From DATARN01 sp036264135 (GTDB taxonomy: Bacteria; Actinomycetota; Acidimicrobiia; Acidimicrobiales; Palsa-688): 64,000 bases of DNA. The stretch's first letter is position 1; every line of letters starts with the position of its first letter. The stretch covers positions 9,406 through 73,405 of the forward strand of contig DATARN010000008.1 in NCBI GenBank assembly GCA_036264135.1, read 5' to 3'. The notes under the pieces were generated by a model. The model saw only the letters and a list, made by a program, of their open reading frames with translations. It had not been told where the DNA came from and did not search any database. The translations under genes and the position numbers were made by a program. Of this stretch, positions 1-7,053 are shown in pieces.

Positions 1-144
1 GAGTTGTTCGTCGATCGCCGCCGCCTGAACCGAAATCTGGCGAGCCAACTTCATGATCCACGAGACGAACACGACGACAACGCCGATGACCACGATCGCA
101 AAGCCGAAGCCGACGTACCACCCAGTCAGTGCCACAGCGAGCAT
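1..144 (-). CDS. Partial single-pass membrane protein, N-terminus only
   Basis: Reading leftward from an ATG at 144, 48 codons stay open to the window edge, so the C-terminus is missing. A strong GGAGGGGG ribosome binding site lies just upstream. The visible residues are a short polar start, one long hydrophobic helix (about residues 5-32, ending near SWIMK), then an amphipathic stretch (LARQISVQAAAIDEQL) that could begin a coiled coil. The topology matches the products at 1119-1586 and 1632-1877 on the same strand, so it probably belongs to the same set of membrane-anchored helical proteins. No family was recognised. Confidence 0.6.
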   Translation of the reverse strand, partial: MLAVALTGWYVGFGFAIVVIGVVVVFVSWIMKLARQISVQAAAIDEQL

Positions 145-240
145 TGCTGACCCCCTCCTTCGAGTGTCTGTAACAATAGGCGCACAACACACCAAGGTCA
201 ACGAGAGGTTGGCCGTAAGTCGAGGTTCGGAGTACGCGGC

Positions 241-1008
241 ATGGCAGTAAACGGTTCGTCCGGGAACGAAGATCCGGAAGGCAAGGAAATTCCGGACGAT
301 GACGAGCTTGATGATGTCGATCGGCCACGATCAATCCCGGCGAATTCCGGGTCGAACGGCGCTCGTCGCCGTCTCCCGCTGATTCTCATAGGACTGGTCG
401 TCATCGCTGCAATTGCGCTGGTCGTCGTCGTGCTCACCAACGGGTCGTCGTCCAAGTCGGCGGCCCCGCCAACCACGACCCAGACCACCGATGCCAACGG
501 TTGCACGACGCCTCCCGCCGCCCACGGCCCGGCGCTACCGACGGGGGGCCCGTTGGCCAACTTTCAGGACCAGCAGGCCAAATTCACCCTCAGCTATCCC
601 GCCGCCTGGAAGGAGGTCAAGTCCACCGATCCCAACGTGCCGCTACTGATCCACATCCGGTCGGACACCCTCGACACCGTCCTTGTCCGGGTCCTCCCCA
701 CGCAGGCGACGGTCGATACCACCAATGAGGCCAGCATCAAGTCCTTTACCGACGCGGTAATCAGCGGCACCAAGGTCAACGTCTTGAAGCAGCAGCCCAT
801 CACCATCAATGGACTGCTCGGGTACTACTACTTCTACGCCCTGCCGCCCAACCCGTGCTACCCCAACATCACCCTCGTGCACTCCCACTTCTTCCTGTTC
901 CCACCGCACGAGATGCTGGACCTGGTGTTCCAGGCCACCGACACGGACTTCGCTCCCCTCGCCAGCAGCTTCGACCAGGTCATCAACAGCGTGCGGGCCA
1001 CCGCCTAG
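241..1008 (+). CDS. Membrane-anchored extracytoplasmic protein, PsbP/LpqN-like fold possible
   Basis: The 255-residue product has an acidic cytoplasmic N-terminus (about 1-40), one transmembrane helix (about 43-62, LILIGLVVIAAIALVVVVL), a Ser/Thr/Pro-rich linker and a globular C-terminal domain (about 105-253). That domain starts with a FTLSYPAAWKEV-type motif, as in PsbP-like or LpqN-like extracytoplasmic domains; this is a motif-level resemblance, not a search result. Two cysteines may form a disulphide. A GGAG element lies about nine bases before the ATG. It is divergent from the partial gene at 1-144 and convergent with 1119-1586. Function is unknown. Confidence 0.7.
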   Translation: MAVNGSSGNEDPEGKEIPDDDELDDVDRPRSIPANSGSNGARRRLPLILIGLVVIAAIALVVVVLTNGSSSKSAAPPTTTQTTDANGCTTPPAAHGPALPTGGPLANFQDQQAKFTLSYPAAWKEVKSTDPNVPLLIHIRSDTLDTVLVRVLPTQATVDTTNEASIKSFTDAVISGTKVNVLKQQPITINGLLGYYYFYALPPNPCYPNITLVHSHFFLFPPHEMLDLVFQATDTDFAPLASSFDQVINSVRATA

Positions 1009-1065
1009 GGCCACAAGAGGGACCGACCCTCAGCCCGGCACGAAACGTCGCTGGCTGCGCGGAAA

Positions 1066-1096
1066 GGCCCGTCGCCGATGGTCTCGACGACGGGCC
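1066..1096. terminator. Hairpin between convergent genes
   Basis: GGCCCGTCG at 1066-1074 pairs perfectly with CGACGGGCC at 1088-1096 across a 13-base loop. It lies between the stop of the plus-strand gene at 1008 and the end of the minus-strand gene at 1119. There is no T-tract, so termination is inferred from position and symmetry only. Confidence 0.4.
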
Positions 1097-1118
1097 CTCC
1101 ACTGCAACACTGCGGCGT

Positions 1119-1586
1119 CTAGTACCGCCGGCGATGAACCGGAGGCGGGGTCTGCGGCCCGCTTCGTGTCTCAGGCTCGGCAAAGGTCTGCGTCGCCTCA
1201 CGCCGGGCGGGCCCCGCCGCCGGGGCGGGCGCCGGCGCCGCGGCGGCGGCCGCCCGAGCGGGTGCCGGGGCGGCGGCCGCCCGAGGGGGTGCCGGAGCGG
1301 CGGCCGCCCGAGTGGCGGCGGCGCGAGCCGGTGCCGGACCGCCGCTGGTCGCCAGGCTGATAAGGCCGTGCAACGCGCCCTGGATGGCCCCGACATCCCT
1401 GGCAATTGCGCCTACGACCTCGGGGGCGGGCTTCACCTGACCGGCGATGCCGGTGACCATCCCCAGGATGGTGTCGAGCTCCCCGGTGATCTGCTGGAGA
1501 CTCACCGCCATGGAGATCAGCCATACGGCGGTACCCAGGACGAGGATCGTCGCGATGGCGATTGTGCCGATTGCAGCCGATGCCAT
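1119..1586 (-). CDS. Single-pass membrane protein with Ala/Pro-rich tail
   Basis: The 155-residue product begins with a transmembrane helix (about residues 5-28), continues with a helical segment (about 29-80) rich in hydrophobic heptads, and ends in a low-complexity tail of Ala, Pro and Arg (about 82-135). The tail is encoded by an imperfect GC-rich repeat at about 1200-1340. A GGAG site seven bases before the ATG supports the start. It is the middle member of three small membrane genes on this strand (1-144, 1119-1586, 1632-1877). No known domain was recognised; an envelope or scaffolding role is only inferred from topology. Confidence 0.6.
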   Translation of the reverse strand: MASAAIGTIAIATILVLGTAVWLISMAVSLQQITGELDTILGMVTGIAGQVKPAPEVVGAIARDVGAIQGALHGLISLATSGGPAPARAAATRAAAAPAPPRAAAAPAPARAAAAAAPAPAPAAGPARREATQTFAEPETRSGPQTPPPVHRRRY

Positions 1587-1631
1587 TACCTCACTCCTTC
1601 TTGGATCTTTTGGTGACTGGACATGGCGGGA

Positions 1632-1877
1632 TCACAGCAACTCTGTGATCGCAGCGCCGTAGGCGCCGACGCCCTGGCGGGCCACGCCGACCAGACGTTG
1701 CGTTTGCAGAAGCTTGGGAATGGCATCAAGATTCCGGCTCAGCGCCGTGCCGTGCTCGATGATGTCATTTGCGTGCATCCGGATCTCTCCGACCGGCTTC
1801 ATGGACCGGAACTCGAAGACGAACAAGATGATCGTTACGACCGCCAAAACGAGGTTGCCGATCCACCAAAGACCCAC
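1632..1877 (-). CDS. Small single-pass membrane protein
   Basis: The 81-residue product starts at a GTG behind a purine-rich AAGGGGGG element about nine bases upstream. It has one transmembrane helix (about 5-22) and a cytoplasmic or periplasmic helical tail with regularly spaced leucines. The layout parallels its downstream neighbour at 1119-1586. A bidirectional hairpin at 1951-1980 separates it from the coiled-coil paralogue operon, so it probably has its own promoter. Function is unknown. Confidence 0.55.
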   Translation of the reverse strand: MGLWWIGNLVLAVVTIILFVFEFRSMKPVGEIRMHANDIIEHGTALSRNLDAIPKLLQTQRLVGVARQGVGAYGAAITELL

Positions 1878-1950
1878 GGTCGAGACCCCCCTTGAAAGGC
1901 CGGTTTCTCACCGGCACCGCGAAGTGTATATGCAGCCACCTGAAAAGAAA

Positions 1951-1980
1951 AGGGGCACGGTGGCGAACCACCGTGCCCCT
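1951..1980. terminator. Bidirectional intrinsic terminator
   Basis: A perfect 13-bp stem (AGGGGCACGGTGG at 1951-1963, CCACCGTGCCCCT at 1968-1980) closes a CGAA tetraloop. The right side is followed by TTCTTTT, and the left side is preceded by GAAAAGAAA, which reads as a T-rich tract on the minus strand. It sits just past the stop of 2005-2673 and should end the 4057-to-2005 transcript. Confidence 0.85.
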
Positions 1981-2004
1981 TTCTTTTACTTCACTACTTC
2001 TTTC

Positions 2005-2673
2005 CTACGCCCCCGAACAGATCGGTCCGAGGACCGGGAGTACGGAGGCCACCTTGACCGGGTGATCGGCGCAGATGTCCTTCGCCTGCGTCAGGATCCC
2101 CCCGGCCAGGCCGGTGATGGTCCCGGTGTCGCCCTTGATGGCGACCACCAAGTTGTCGATGGTCGCTGCTTGGCCGTTGATCGTGGCGATGATCGATCGG
2201 ATCGTCGTCACGTCGGAGTTGACCCCGCTCAGACTGGCGTTGATGGAGTTGACCGAGGATCCGATCGTCCCAACCAGGCCTCCGATGGAGTGCACCGTCC
2301 CGTTGATCGACTGCGCGGTCTGCAGGATGCTCGTCACCGACGTGTTGATGCTTCCCACCGCGGTGAGGATCTGCCCAGCTTGAGCACTCAGCGGCTGGGC
2401 CGCATCGTTGATCTGCTTGGCAATGTTCTCCGTCTGGGTCAGTACCGGTAGTTCGGTGCTCGGGCAGTTGGCCAGGTTGTTCGGATCACAGCCCGTCTGC
2501 AGGTGCTTGTTGGCACCCTGAACGGATCCCGTGATGTCGACAACCCGAGTCTGGATCTGCTGAGCCGCGGTCAGCGTTCGGGTCAACATGATGACTGCGA
2601 TGAGGGCCCAAACGATGACGATGGTCAGGATCACCCCCACCAGCCCTCTCTCGTCGTGGCTTCGTGGGGTCAT
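2005..2673 (-). CDS. Membrane-anchored coiled-coil protein, paralogue 3 of 3
   Basis: The 222-residue product has a short charged N-terminus, a transmembrane helix (about 11-32) and a long extracytoplasmic region dominated by seven-residue repeats of the form xINxSVx (for example SINTSVTSILQTAQSING), typical of a trimeric or dimeric coiled coil. A loop with two cysteines (CDPNNLANC) interrupts the repeats near residue 62. The C-terminal part carries IKGDTGTI, shared with the product of 3416-4057, and two late cysteines. Its ATG overlaps the stop of the upstream paralogue by four bases, so translation is probably coupled. Family not recognised. Confidence 0.65.
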   Translation of the reverse strand: MTPRSHDERGLVGVILTIVIVWALIAVIMLTRTLTAAQQIQTRVVDITGSVQGANKHLQTGCDPNNLANCPSTELPVLTQTENIAKQINDAAQPLSAQAGQILTAVGSINTSVTSILQTAQSINGTVHSIGGLVGTIGSSVNSINASLSGVNSDVTTIRSIIATINGQAATIDNLVVAIKGDTGTITGLAGGILTQAKDICADHPVKVASVLPVLGPICSGA

Positions 2674-3401
2674 GAGCAGCCCCTGTGCCCCTGGACGCCG
2701 GTGACGAGTGACGGGAGGTTGTCCACCAGGGTGACGACCGGGCCGTTGCAGATGCCCTTCAGCTGGACGTTGATGCCCGGCACCTGGCTGGATCCGACAT
2801 TGTTGGTGTCGGCCCGGGCCGAGTTCAGGACGGTGTTGGCCGCCTCAACTCTCGGGAAGATGTTCTGGACACCGGTCTGGTTGGCACCGCACGCCCCCGG
2901 CGAGTTCGAGCACTGTCCGGCCGGGAGGTTGGCGGCGTTCAACGTGGCGTTGATGCTGCCGGCGGTGGACAACACGGTCTGGAGAACACCCGAGGTGTTG
3001 ACCAGTGACCCGGAGGTCACCACCAACGAGCTCGACGTGTCCTTCAGTGATGCGTCCACCGACACCAGGCTGGTGTTGATCGAGGTCAGGCCGCCGATGA
3101 TGGCGGTGGCCTGACCGGGGATCGGCTTCAGGGCGGTATCGATGCTGGTCAGCGTGTCGCTCACGTTCTTGATCTGACCGGGGAGGGTCTGAACGTGGCC
3201 GCCGGCGCCCGACACTGCGGTGCTGGCGACGCCCAGGTTCTTGTTGATGTTGGCCAGGGAGTTGGTGATGAAGATCAGGTAGAAGACCACCACCAGGACC
3301 ACCACGGCGAGCAAGACGACCCACACCGTGAGCCACCGGCTCAGGTAGCGGGCTTGGTCGCGGTCGGCACTTTGGAGCCGGGTTGATGTTGCTGCAGCCA
3401 T
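2670..3401 (-). CDS. Membrane-anchored coiled-coil protein, paralogue 2 of 3
   Basis: The 243-residue product has a cytoplasmic head of about 25 residues, one transmembrane helix (about 27-48) and a long heptad-repeat region (LTSIDTALKPI, LTSINTSLVSVDASL and similar). The last part contains several cysteines (CSNSPGACG, CNGP, a terminal CS). It is clearly related in plan to its neighbours at 2005-2673 and 3416-4057. It lies 14 bases after the first paralogue and overlaps the third by an ATGA, which makes the three genes one operon. An envelope-spanning or tether role is inferred only from topology. Confidence 0.65.
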   Translation of the reverse strand: MAAATSTRLQSADRDQARYLSRWLTVWVVLLAVVVLVVVFYLIFITNSLANINKNLGVASTAVSGAGGHVQTLPGQIKNVSDTLTSIDTALKPIPGQATAIIGGLTSINTSLVSVDASLKDTSSSLVVTSGSLVNTSGVLQTVLSTAGSINATLNAANLPAGQCSNSPGACGANQTGVQNIFPRVEAANTVLNSARADTNNVGSSQVPGINVQLKGICNGPVVTLVDNLPSLVTGVQGHRGCS

Positions 3402-3415
3402 TGCGCGCTCGCCTC

Positions 3416-4057
3416 CTAGCAGCCTGTACCGGCGGAGTTGCCGCCGAGGTCATGGTTGATGCATCCGCCGAACCTGAGCGCCGCGGTAAGGCCGGTGCTG
3501 CCACCGCCGACGATGACGCCGGTGTCACCCTTGATCTGCTGGGCCACGAGGACCGTCTTGTCCAGATCCTGGTTGATGATGACGACGCCACTCTTGATCG
3601 AGTTGGCGACCGCCAGGATCGACGACGCCGTCGAGTTGATCCCGTTGGCGGTGCTGTTGATGGCACCGGCCGAGCCGTTGATCGTCTTGGCGGTTCCATC
3701 GATCGTGCTCGCCGAGCCGTTGATCGACTTGCCGAGATTGTCGATCGAGCCGGCCAAGTCGACGATCTGCGCCAGCTCACCCTGCAACGGCTTGGCCGTC
3801 GCCAGGATGGACGACGCCGTCTTGTTGGTCGCCGTCAACTGGAGGATCGAATCGGTGTTGTCATTGATGCCACGACCGGTCTTCTGGATGGTCGCCGCCT
3901 TACCATTGATGGATTCTGCGGTCGATGCTGTCCTCTGGAGCAACACCACCGCGATCACCAGAACTACCAGGACGACAACCAGCAGTAACCCGCTGCTTAC
4001 CGCCTGACCAGTCTCGTCACGCCTGCGGCCTCTGGCCACCAAGCCCCCTTTCAACAT
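3416..4057 (-). CDS. Membrane-anchored coiled-coil protein, paralogue 1 of 3
   Basis: First gene of the operon, 213 residues. A basic cytoplasmic N-terminus (RGRRR) precedes one transmembrane helix (about 21-40). It is followed by the most regular repeat of the three: consecutive seven-residue units such as SINGSAS, TIDGTAK, TINGSAG, AINSTAN and GINSTAS. The C-terminus has IKGDTGVIVGGG and two cysteines. The small-residue-rich heptads resemble phage-fibre or MCP-like coiled coils, but no catalytic domain is visible and no family was recognised. Confidence 0.65.
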   Translation of the reverse strand: MLKGGLVARGRRRDETGQAVSSGLLLVVVLVVLVIAVVLLQRTASTAESINGKAATIQKTGRGINDNTDSILQLTATNKTASSILATAKPLQGELAQIVDLAGSIDNLGKSINGSASTIDGTAKTINGSAGAINSTANGINSTASSILAVANSIKSGVVIINQDLDKTVLVAQQIKGDTGVIVGGGSTGLTAALRFGGCINHDLGGNSAGTGC

Positions 4058-4470
4058 TGGGAAGAGTCGGGGAGGGCACGCAGGGCCTGCGGCCGTTTCC
4101 CCCTTGTAGTGCTTGTGCTGCTGGTACTCCGCTTCGTGGCTTTCCTACCTGGCATGGTGCTTGGAGATGAGAAGCCCGGATCGGTGTTCCGGCGCACTGT
4201 ATTCCAAGGGTGACATTTCAGGCAAGTATGACCCGATTCGTGCAGTTTGCGCCGGAAGACCCGCCGCAGAGCGAACCGTAAGACGTTTCCCCAGGTACAG
4301 CATCCCCCAAAAGGTGGAGCGCATGGGGGATGACTAGTTACTTCTGACTAGTCACAGCCGTTTGCGACGAACCGGCCGAACGCGCACGGGCCCCGGGCGG
4401 CCCGGGCGCGACGAAACAACCGCGGCGCCAGCCCGATGCCGGCGCGGAGGACAGAAGTCCGGAAAAGGGG
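4058..4470. other. Intergenic region without a supported gene
   Basis: This 413-base gap holds the upstream region of the coiled-coil operon and the end of the hyp operon. A direct repeat of TGACTAGT occurs at 4331-4338 and 4345-4352, each copy containing the palindrome ACTAGT. A GC-rich inverted repeat (CCCGGG, CGG loop, CCCGGG) at 4390-4404 could help end the hypE transcript. Open frames here are short and lack coding character. Confidence 0.5.
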
Positions 4471-5592
4471 TCAGCAGATGCGCGGCAGCGGATCGCCGAC
4501 GAGCATGTCGACGATGCGAGTGCCGCCGAACGGCGTGACCTGCACCACCAGGCCGGGGGGATCGGCGACCATCTCCCCCACCACCGCGGCGTCGGCGCCG
4601 AGCGGGTCGGCCCGCAGCGCGGCGACGGCGGCCGCCGCCTCGGCGGCGGGCACGATCGCCACGAACTTGCCTTCGTTGGCCACGTACAACGGGTCGATAC
4701 CCAGCATGTCGCACGCCCCGCCGACGACGGCCTTGATGGGCATGGCCACCTCGTCGAGGCGAACGGTGAGGTTGCAGTCCCGCGCCAGCTCGTTGCACAC
4801 CGTGCCCAGGCCGCCTCGGGTGGCGTCACGCAACCACCGGGTGCCAGGGGCGGCGGCCAGTAAGACCTCGACCAGACCGCTGAGGGCGGCGGTGTCGCTC
4901 TCGACATAGGCATCGAGGGCCAGGTCGCCCCGGGCCAGCATCACCGCGGTGCCGTGGTCGCCGATGGAGCCCGACACGATCACGGCGTCTCCTGCCTGCA
5001 CCCGCGTGGCGGTCAGATCCCGACCCGGCGGGATGAGCCCGACGCCGGCGGTGTTGATGTACACCCCGTCGGCGGCGCCGCGGTTGACGACCTTGGTGTC
5101 GCCGGTGACGATCGACACCCCGGCGCGGAGTGCGGCCGCGGCCATATCGGCGACCACCTCGCGGAGCGACTCGATGGCGAATCCCTCTTCGATCACGAAG
5201 GCGGCCGAGAGAGCAAGGGGCCGGGCTCCCATCATGGCTAGGTCGTTGACTGTGCCGTTGACCGCCAGGTCGCCAATCGACCCACCGGGGAAATGCAGCG
5301 GCTTCACCACGAACGAGTCGGTCGAGAAGGCCAGCCGCTCACCGGTGGGCAGCGTCAGCACGGCGGCGTCGGTCTGCAGGCCCGAAGTCGAGTGGGCGAA
5401 CGCCGGCAGGAACACCTGATCCAACAGCGCCGCCGACGCCTTGCCGCCCGCCCCGTGGGCCGAGGTGACGACCTCGTCGAGCAGCCGCGGCTTGCGCCGG
5501 CGGAAGGCCTCGATACGGTCGAAGACCGCTTCCTCCCGCTCCCGCTCCGGACCTTGGGCCGGCTCGGCGACCTCGTCGGTGACGTCGGTCAT
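4471..5592 (-). CDS. hypE: Hydrogenase maturation factor HypE
   Basis: HypE receives a carbamoyl group from HypF on its C-terminal cysteine and dehydrates it to the thiocyanate that supplies the CN ligands of the NiFe active site. The 373-residue product has the PurM/AIRS-type ATP-binding fold, with AHGAGGK near the N-terminus and NDLAMMGARP, and ends in the diagnostic PRIC with its terminal catalytic cysteine. I chose the ATG at 5592, which overlaps the upstream SIS stop as ATGA; a longer frame to 5727 runs into that gene. It has about 35 extra N-terminal residues. It is the last gene of the prk-fba-hyp operon. Confidence 0.95.
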   Translation of the reverse strand: MTDVTDEVAEPAQGPEREREEAVFDRIEAFRRRKPRLLDEVVTSAHGAGGKASAALLDQVFLPAFAHSTSGLQTDAAVLTLPTGERLAFSTDSFVVKPLHFPGGSIGDLAVNGTVNDLAMMGARPLALSAAFVIEEGFAIESLREVVADMAAAALRAGVSIVTGDTKVVNRGAADGVYINTAGVGLIPPGRDLTATRVQAGDAVIVSGSIGDHGTAVMLARGDLALDAYVESDTAALSGLVEVLLAAAPGTRWLRDATRGGLGTVCNELARDCNLTVRLDEVAMPIKAVVGGACDMLGIDPLYVANEGKFVAIVPAAEAAAAVAALRADPLGADAAVVGEMVADPPGLVVQVTPFGGTRIVDMLVGDPLPRIC

Positions 5593-6272
5593 TGGAAGCT
5601 CCCTTCGCGCCCGTTGGGCGTGGACTGGGCCATCAGGTTGCGCTGCACGACCGACCACAGCTCGAACACCAGCGCGTCCTGCGACTCTTGGATGCGGTGG
5701 ACGCTGTCGGAGTGCACGACCAGGCAAAAGTCGACCGTGTCGTTGTTGGCCATGGCCCCGCCGGCGTACCCGGCCAGGCCGATGGTCAGCAGCCCACGGT
5801 GCTTGGCCTCGGCGAAGGCCTTCATGACGTTTTCCGAGTTGCCGCTGGTGGACAGGCCCATGGCCATGTCTCCTGACCGGGCGTGGGCGATCAGCTGGCG
5901 GGAGAAGACCAGCTCGAAGCCCACATCGTTGGCCAGAGCGGTCAGCACCGCCCGGTCGTCAACCAGCGGCCACGCCGGCAGCGGCCGGCCGCCGATCGGG
6001 TGGCGGAACATTTGGGCCGTCATCTCGGCGTCGGTGGCACTGCCGCCGTTACCGAAGGTGTACAGCCGGCCGCCGGCGGCGAAGCGCGAGGCCATGTCGG
6101 CGCCGAGAGCGGCGATGACGGGCTCCCACTCCTTCAGGGTGGCCAGCTGGAGCCGGCGGCTCTGCGCCATCTTGGCCCGGGCCGACGCAGCCAGGTCGAC
6201 GAGGAGCGACTCGGAGTCGCGCTCCTCGGAATCGATGAACGGGTAAAGGAAGTTGGTGGGTTCGGCGGTCAT
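5589..6272 (-). CDS. SIS-domain phosphosugar isomerase-like protein (GmhA-like)
   Basis: The 227-residue product is a single SIS domain resembling sedoheptulose-7-phosphate isomerase GmhA. It keeps the phosphosugar-binding TFGNGGSATDAEMTAQMF segment and a second GLSTSGNSENV loop. It is joined by ATGA overlaps to both the upstream SIS-HypC fusion and hypE, so it is translated with maturation genes. GmhA-like genes beside hyp genes occur in other actinobacterial hydrogenase loci to my knowledge, but the substrate and role are not established. Sedoheptulose phosphate is also a Calvin-cycle intermediate, which makes a metabolic role possible. Confidence 0.8.
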   Translation of the reverse strand: MTAEPTNFLYPFIDSEERDSESLLVDLAASARAKMAQSRRLQLATLKEWEPVIAALGADMASRFAAGGRLYTFGNGGSATDAEMTAQMFRHPIGGRPLPAWPLVDDRAVLTALANDVGFELVFSRQLIAHARSGDMAMGLSTSGNSENVMKAFAEAKHRGLLTIGLAGYAGGAMANNDTVDFCLVVHSDSVHRIQESQDALVFELWSVVQRNLMAQSTPNGREGSFQ

Positions 6273-7018
6273 ACCCGGCCCTCCAGGGAGGAAATCGCGG
6301 TACCGGCATGGACCAGGAGAAGGTCGCCCGGGCCCGGCCTGCCGACCAGTGTCGTGTCGATGGTCTCCGCCTTGCCACCCGCCAGGACGACCGCGGTGTC
6401 GTCTTCCAGTACCGAGACCACCTCGACCACCCGCCCCTCGTCGGAGCAGGTGATGCACACTTCGTCGGTGCACGCCGCCGGCTCGGCCAGCAGGCCGGGA
6501 TGCTCGAACACCACGTGCACCAGCTCCCAGAGGAGGTGGTACAGCAGCACGTATCCGCCCGAGCTGCCGGCGATGTCGGAGTCGACACCGTCGACCCACA
6601 ACAGGTGGTCTGCGGAGCTGGTGGGCGGGTGGGGGCCGGCGCCGATGCACACGCTGGTCAATCCCCAGGCGTCCGTCCGGCGCAGCAGCGACGCGATGGT
6701 CTCGTCGGAGGCGGGACCGAGGGCGACCACTATGTCGCCCGGTCGGGCCAGCAGGCGCAACGAGGCGAGCAGGTCGTCGTCGTCAACGAAGATGGCCGGC
6801 AGGGCCCGTTTTCCCATGATCACCGGATGGACGAACTCCACCGCCACATGGCGGCCGTGGGCCGGCCAGGACGGCGAGACACACCACATGGTGGCCCCAG
6901 CGGCGAAACGCCGGGCCAGCGCCAAGGCGGCGGCCGCCAAGTTGTCCGAGACCGACTCGAGAGCGGAAAAGTCAATTGGCAGCTCCCGCTCTGCGGACAC
7001 GACTGGATTGGGGACCAT
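6269..7018 (-). CDS. SIS-like domain fused to a HypC-like chaperone domain
   Basis: The 249-residue product has a SIS-like fold in its first about 165 residues and a HypC/HupF-like barrel in the last about 75 (CITCSDEGRVVEVVSV through GPGDLLLVHAGTAISSL). The SIS half aligns by eye with the neighbour at 5589-6272 but has lost GNGGS (reads SPSWPAHGRH), so it is probably catalytically dead. An AAGGA site six bases before the ATG at 7018 fixes the start. HypC proteins carry Fe(CO)(CN)2 between HypD and the hydrogenase large subunit; this could be a dedicated variant beside the normal HypC at 20959-21258. Confidence 0.8.
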   Translation of the reverse strand: MVPNPVVSAERELPIDFSALESVSDNLAAAALALARRFAAGATMWCVSPSWPAHGRHVAVEFVHPVIMGKRALPAIFVDDDDLLASLRLLARPGDIVVALGPASDETIASLLRRTDAWGLTSVCIGAGPHPPTSSADHLLWVDGVDSDIAGSSGGYVLLYHLLWELVHVVFEHPGLLAEPAACTDEVCITCSDEGRVVEVVSVLEDDTAVVLAGGKAETIDTTLVGRPGPGDLLLVHAGTAISSLEGRV

Positions 7019-7053
7019 GGCAAGTCCTTTCGACCCCACGGAACAGGCCTCTG

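Noticed and set aside
1200..1340. Short GC-rich repeat as a possible mobile repeat
   Set aside because: It encodes the Ala/Pro/Arg tail of the 1119-1586 product in frame, so it is a coding low-complexity region.
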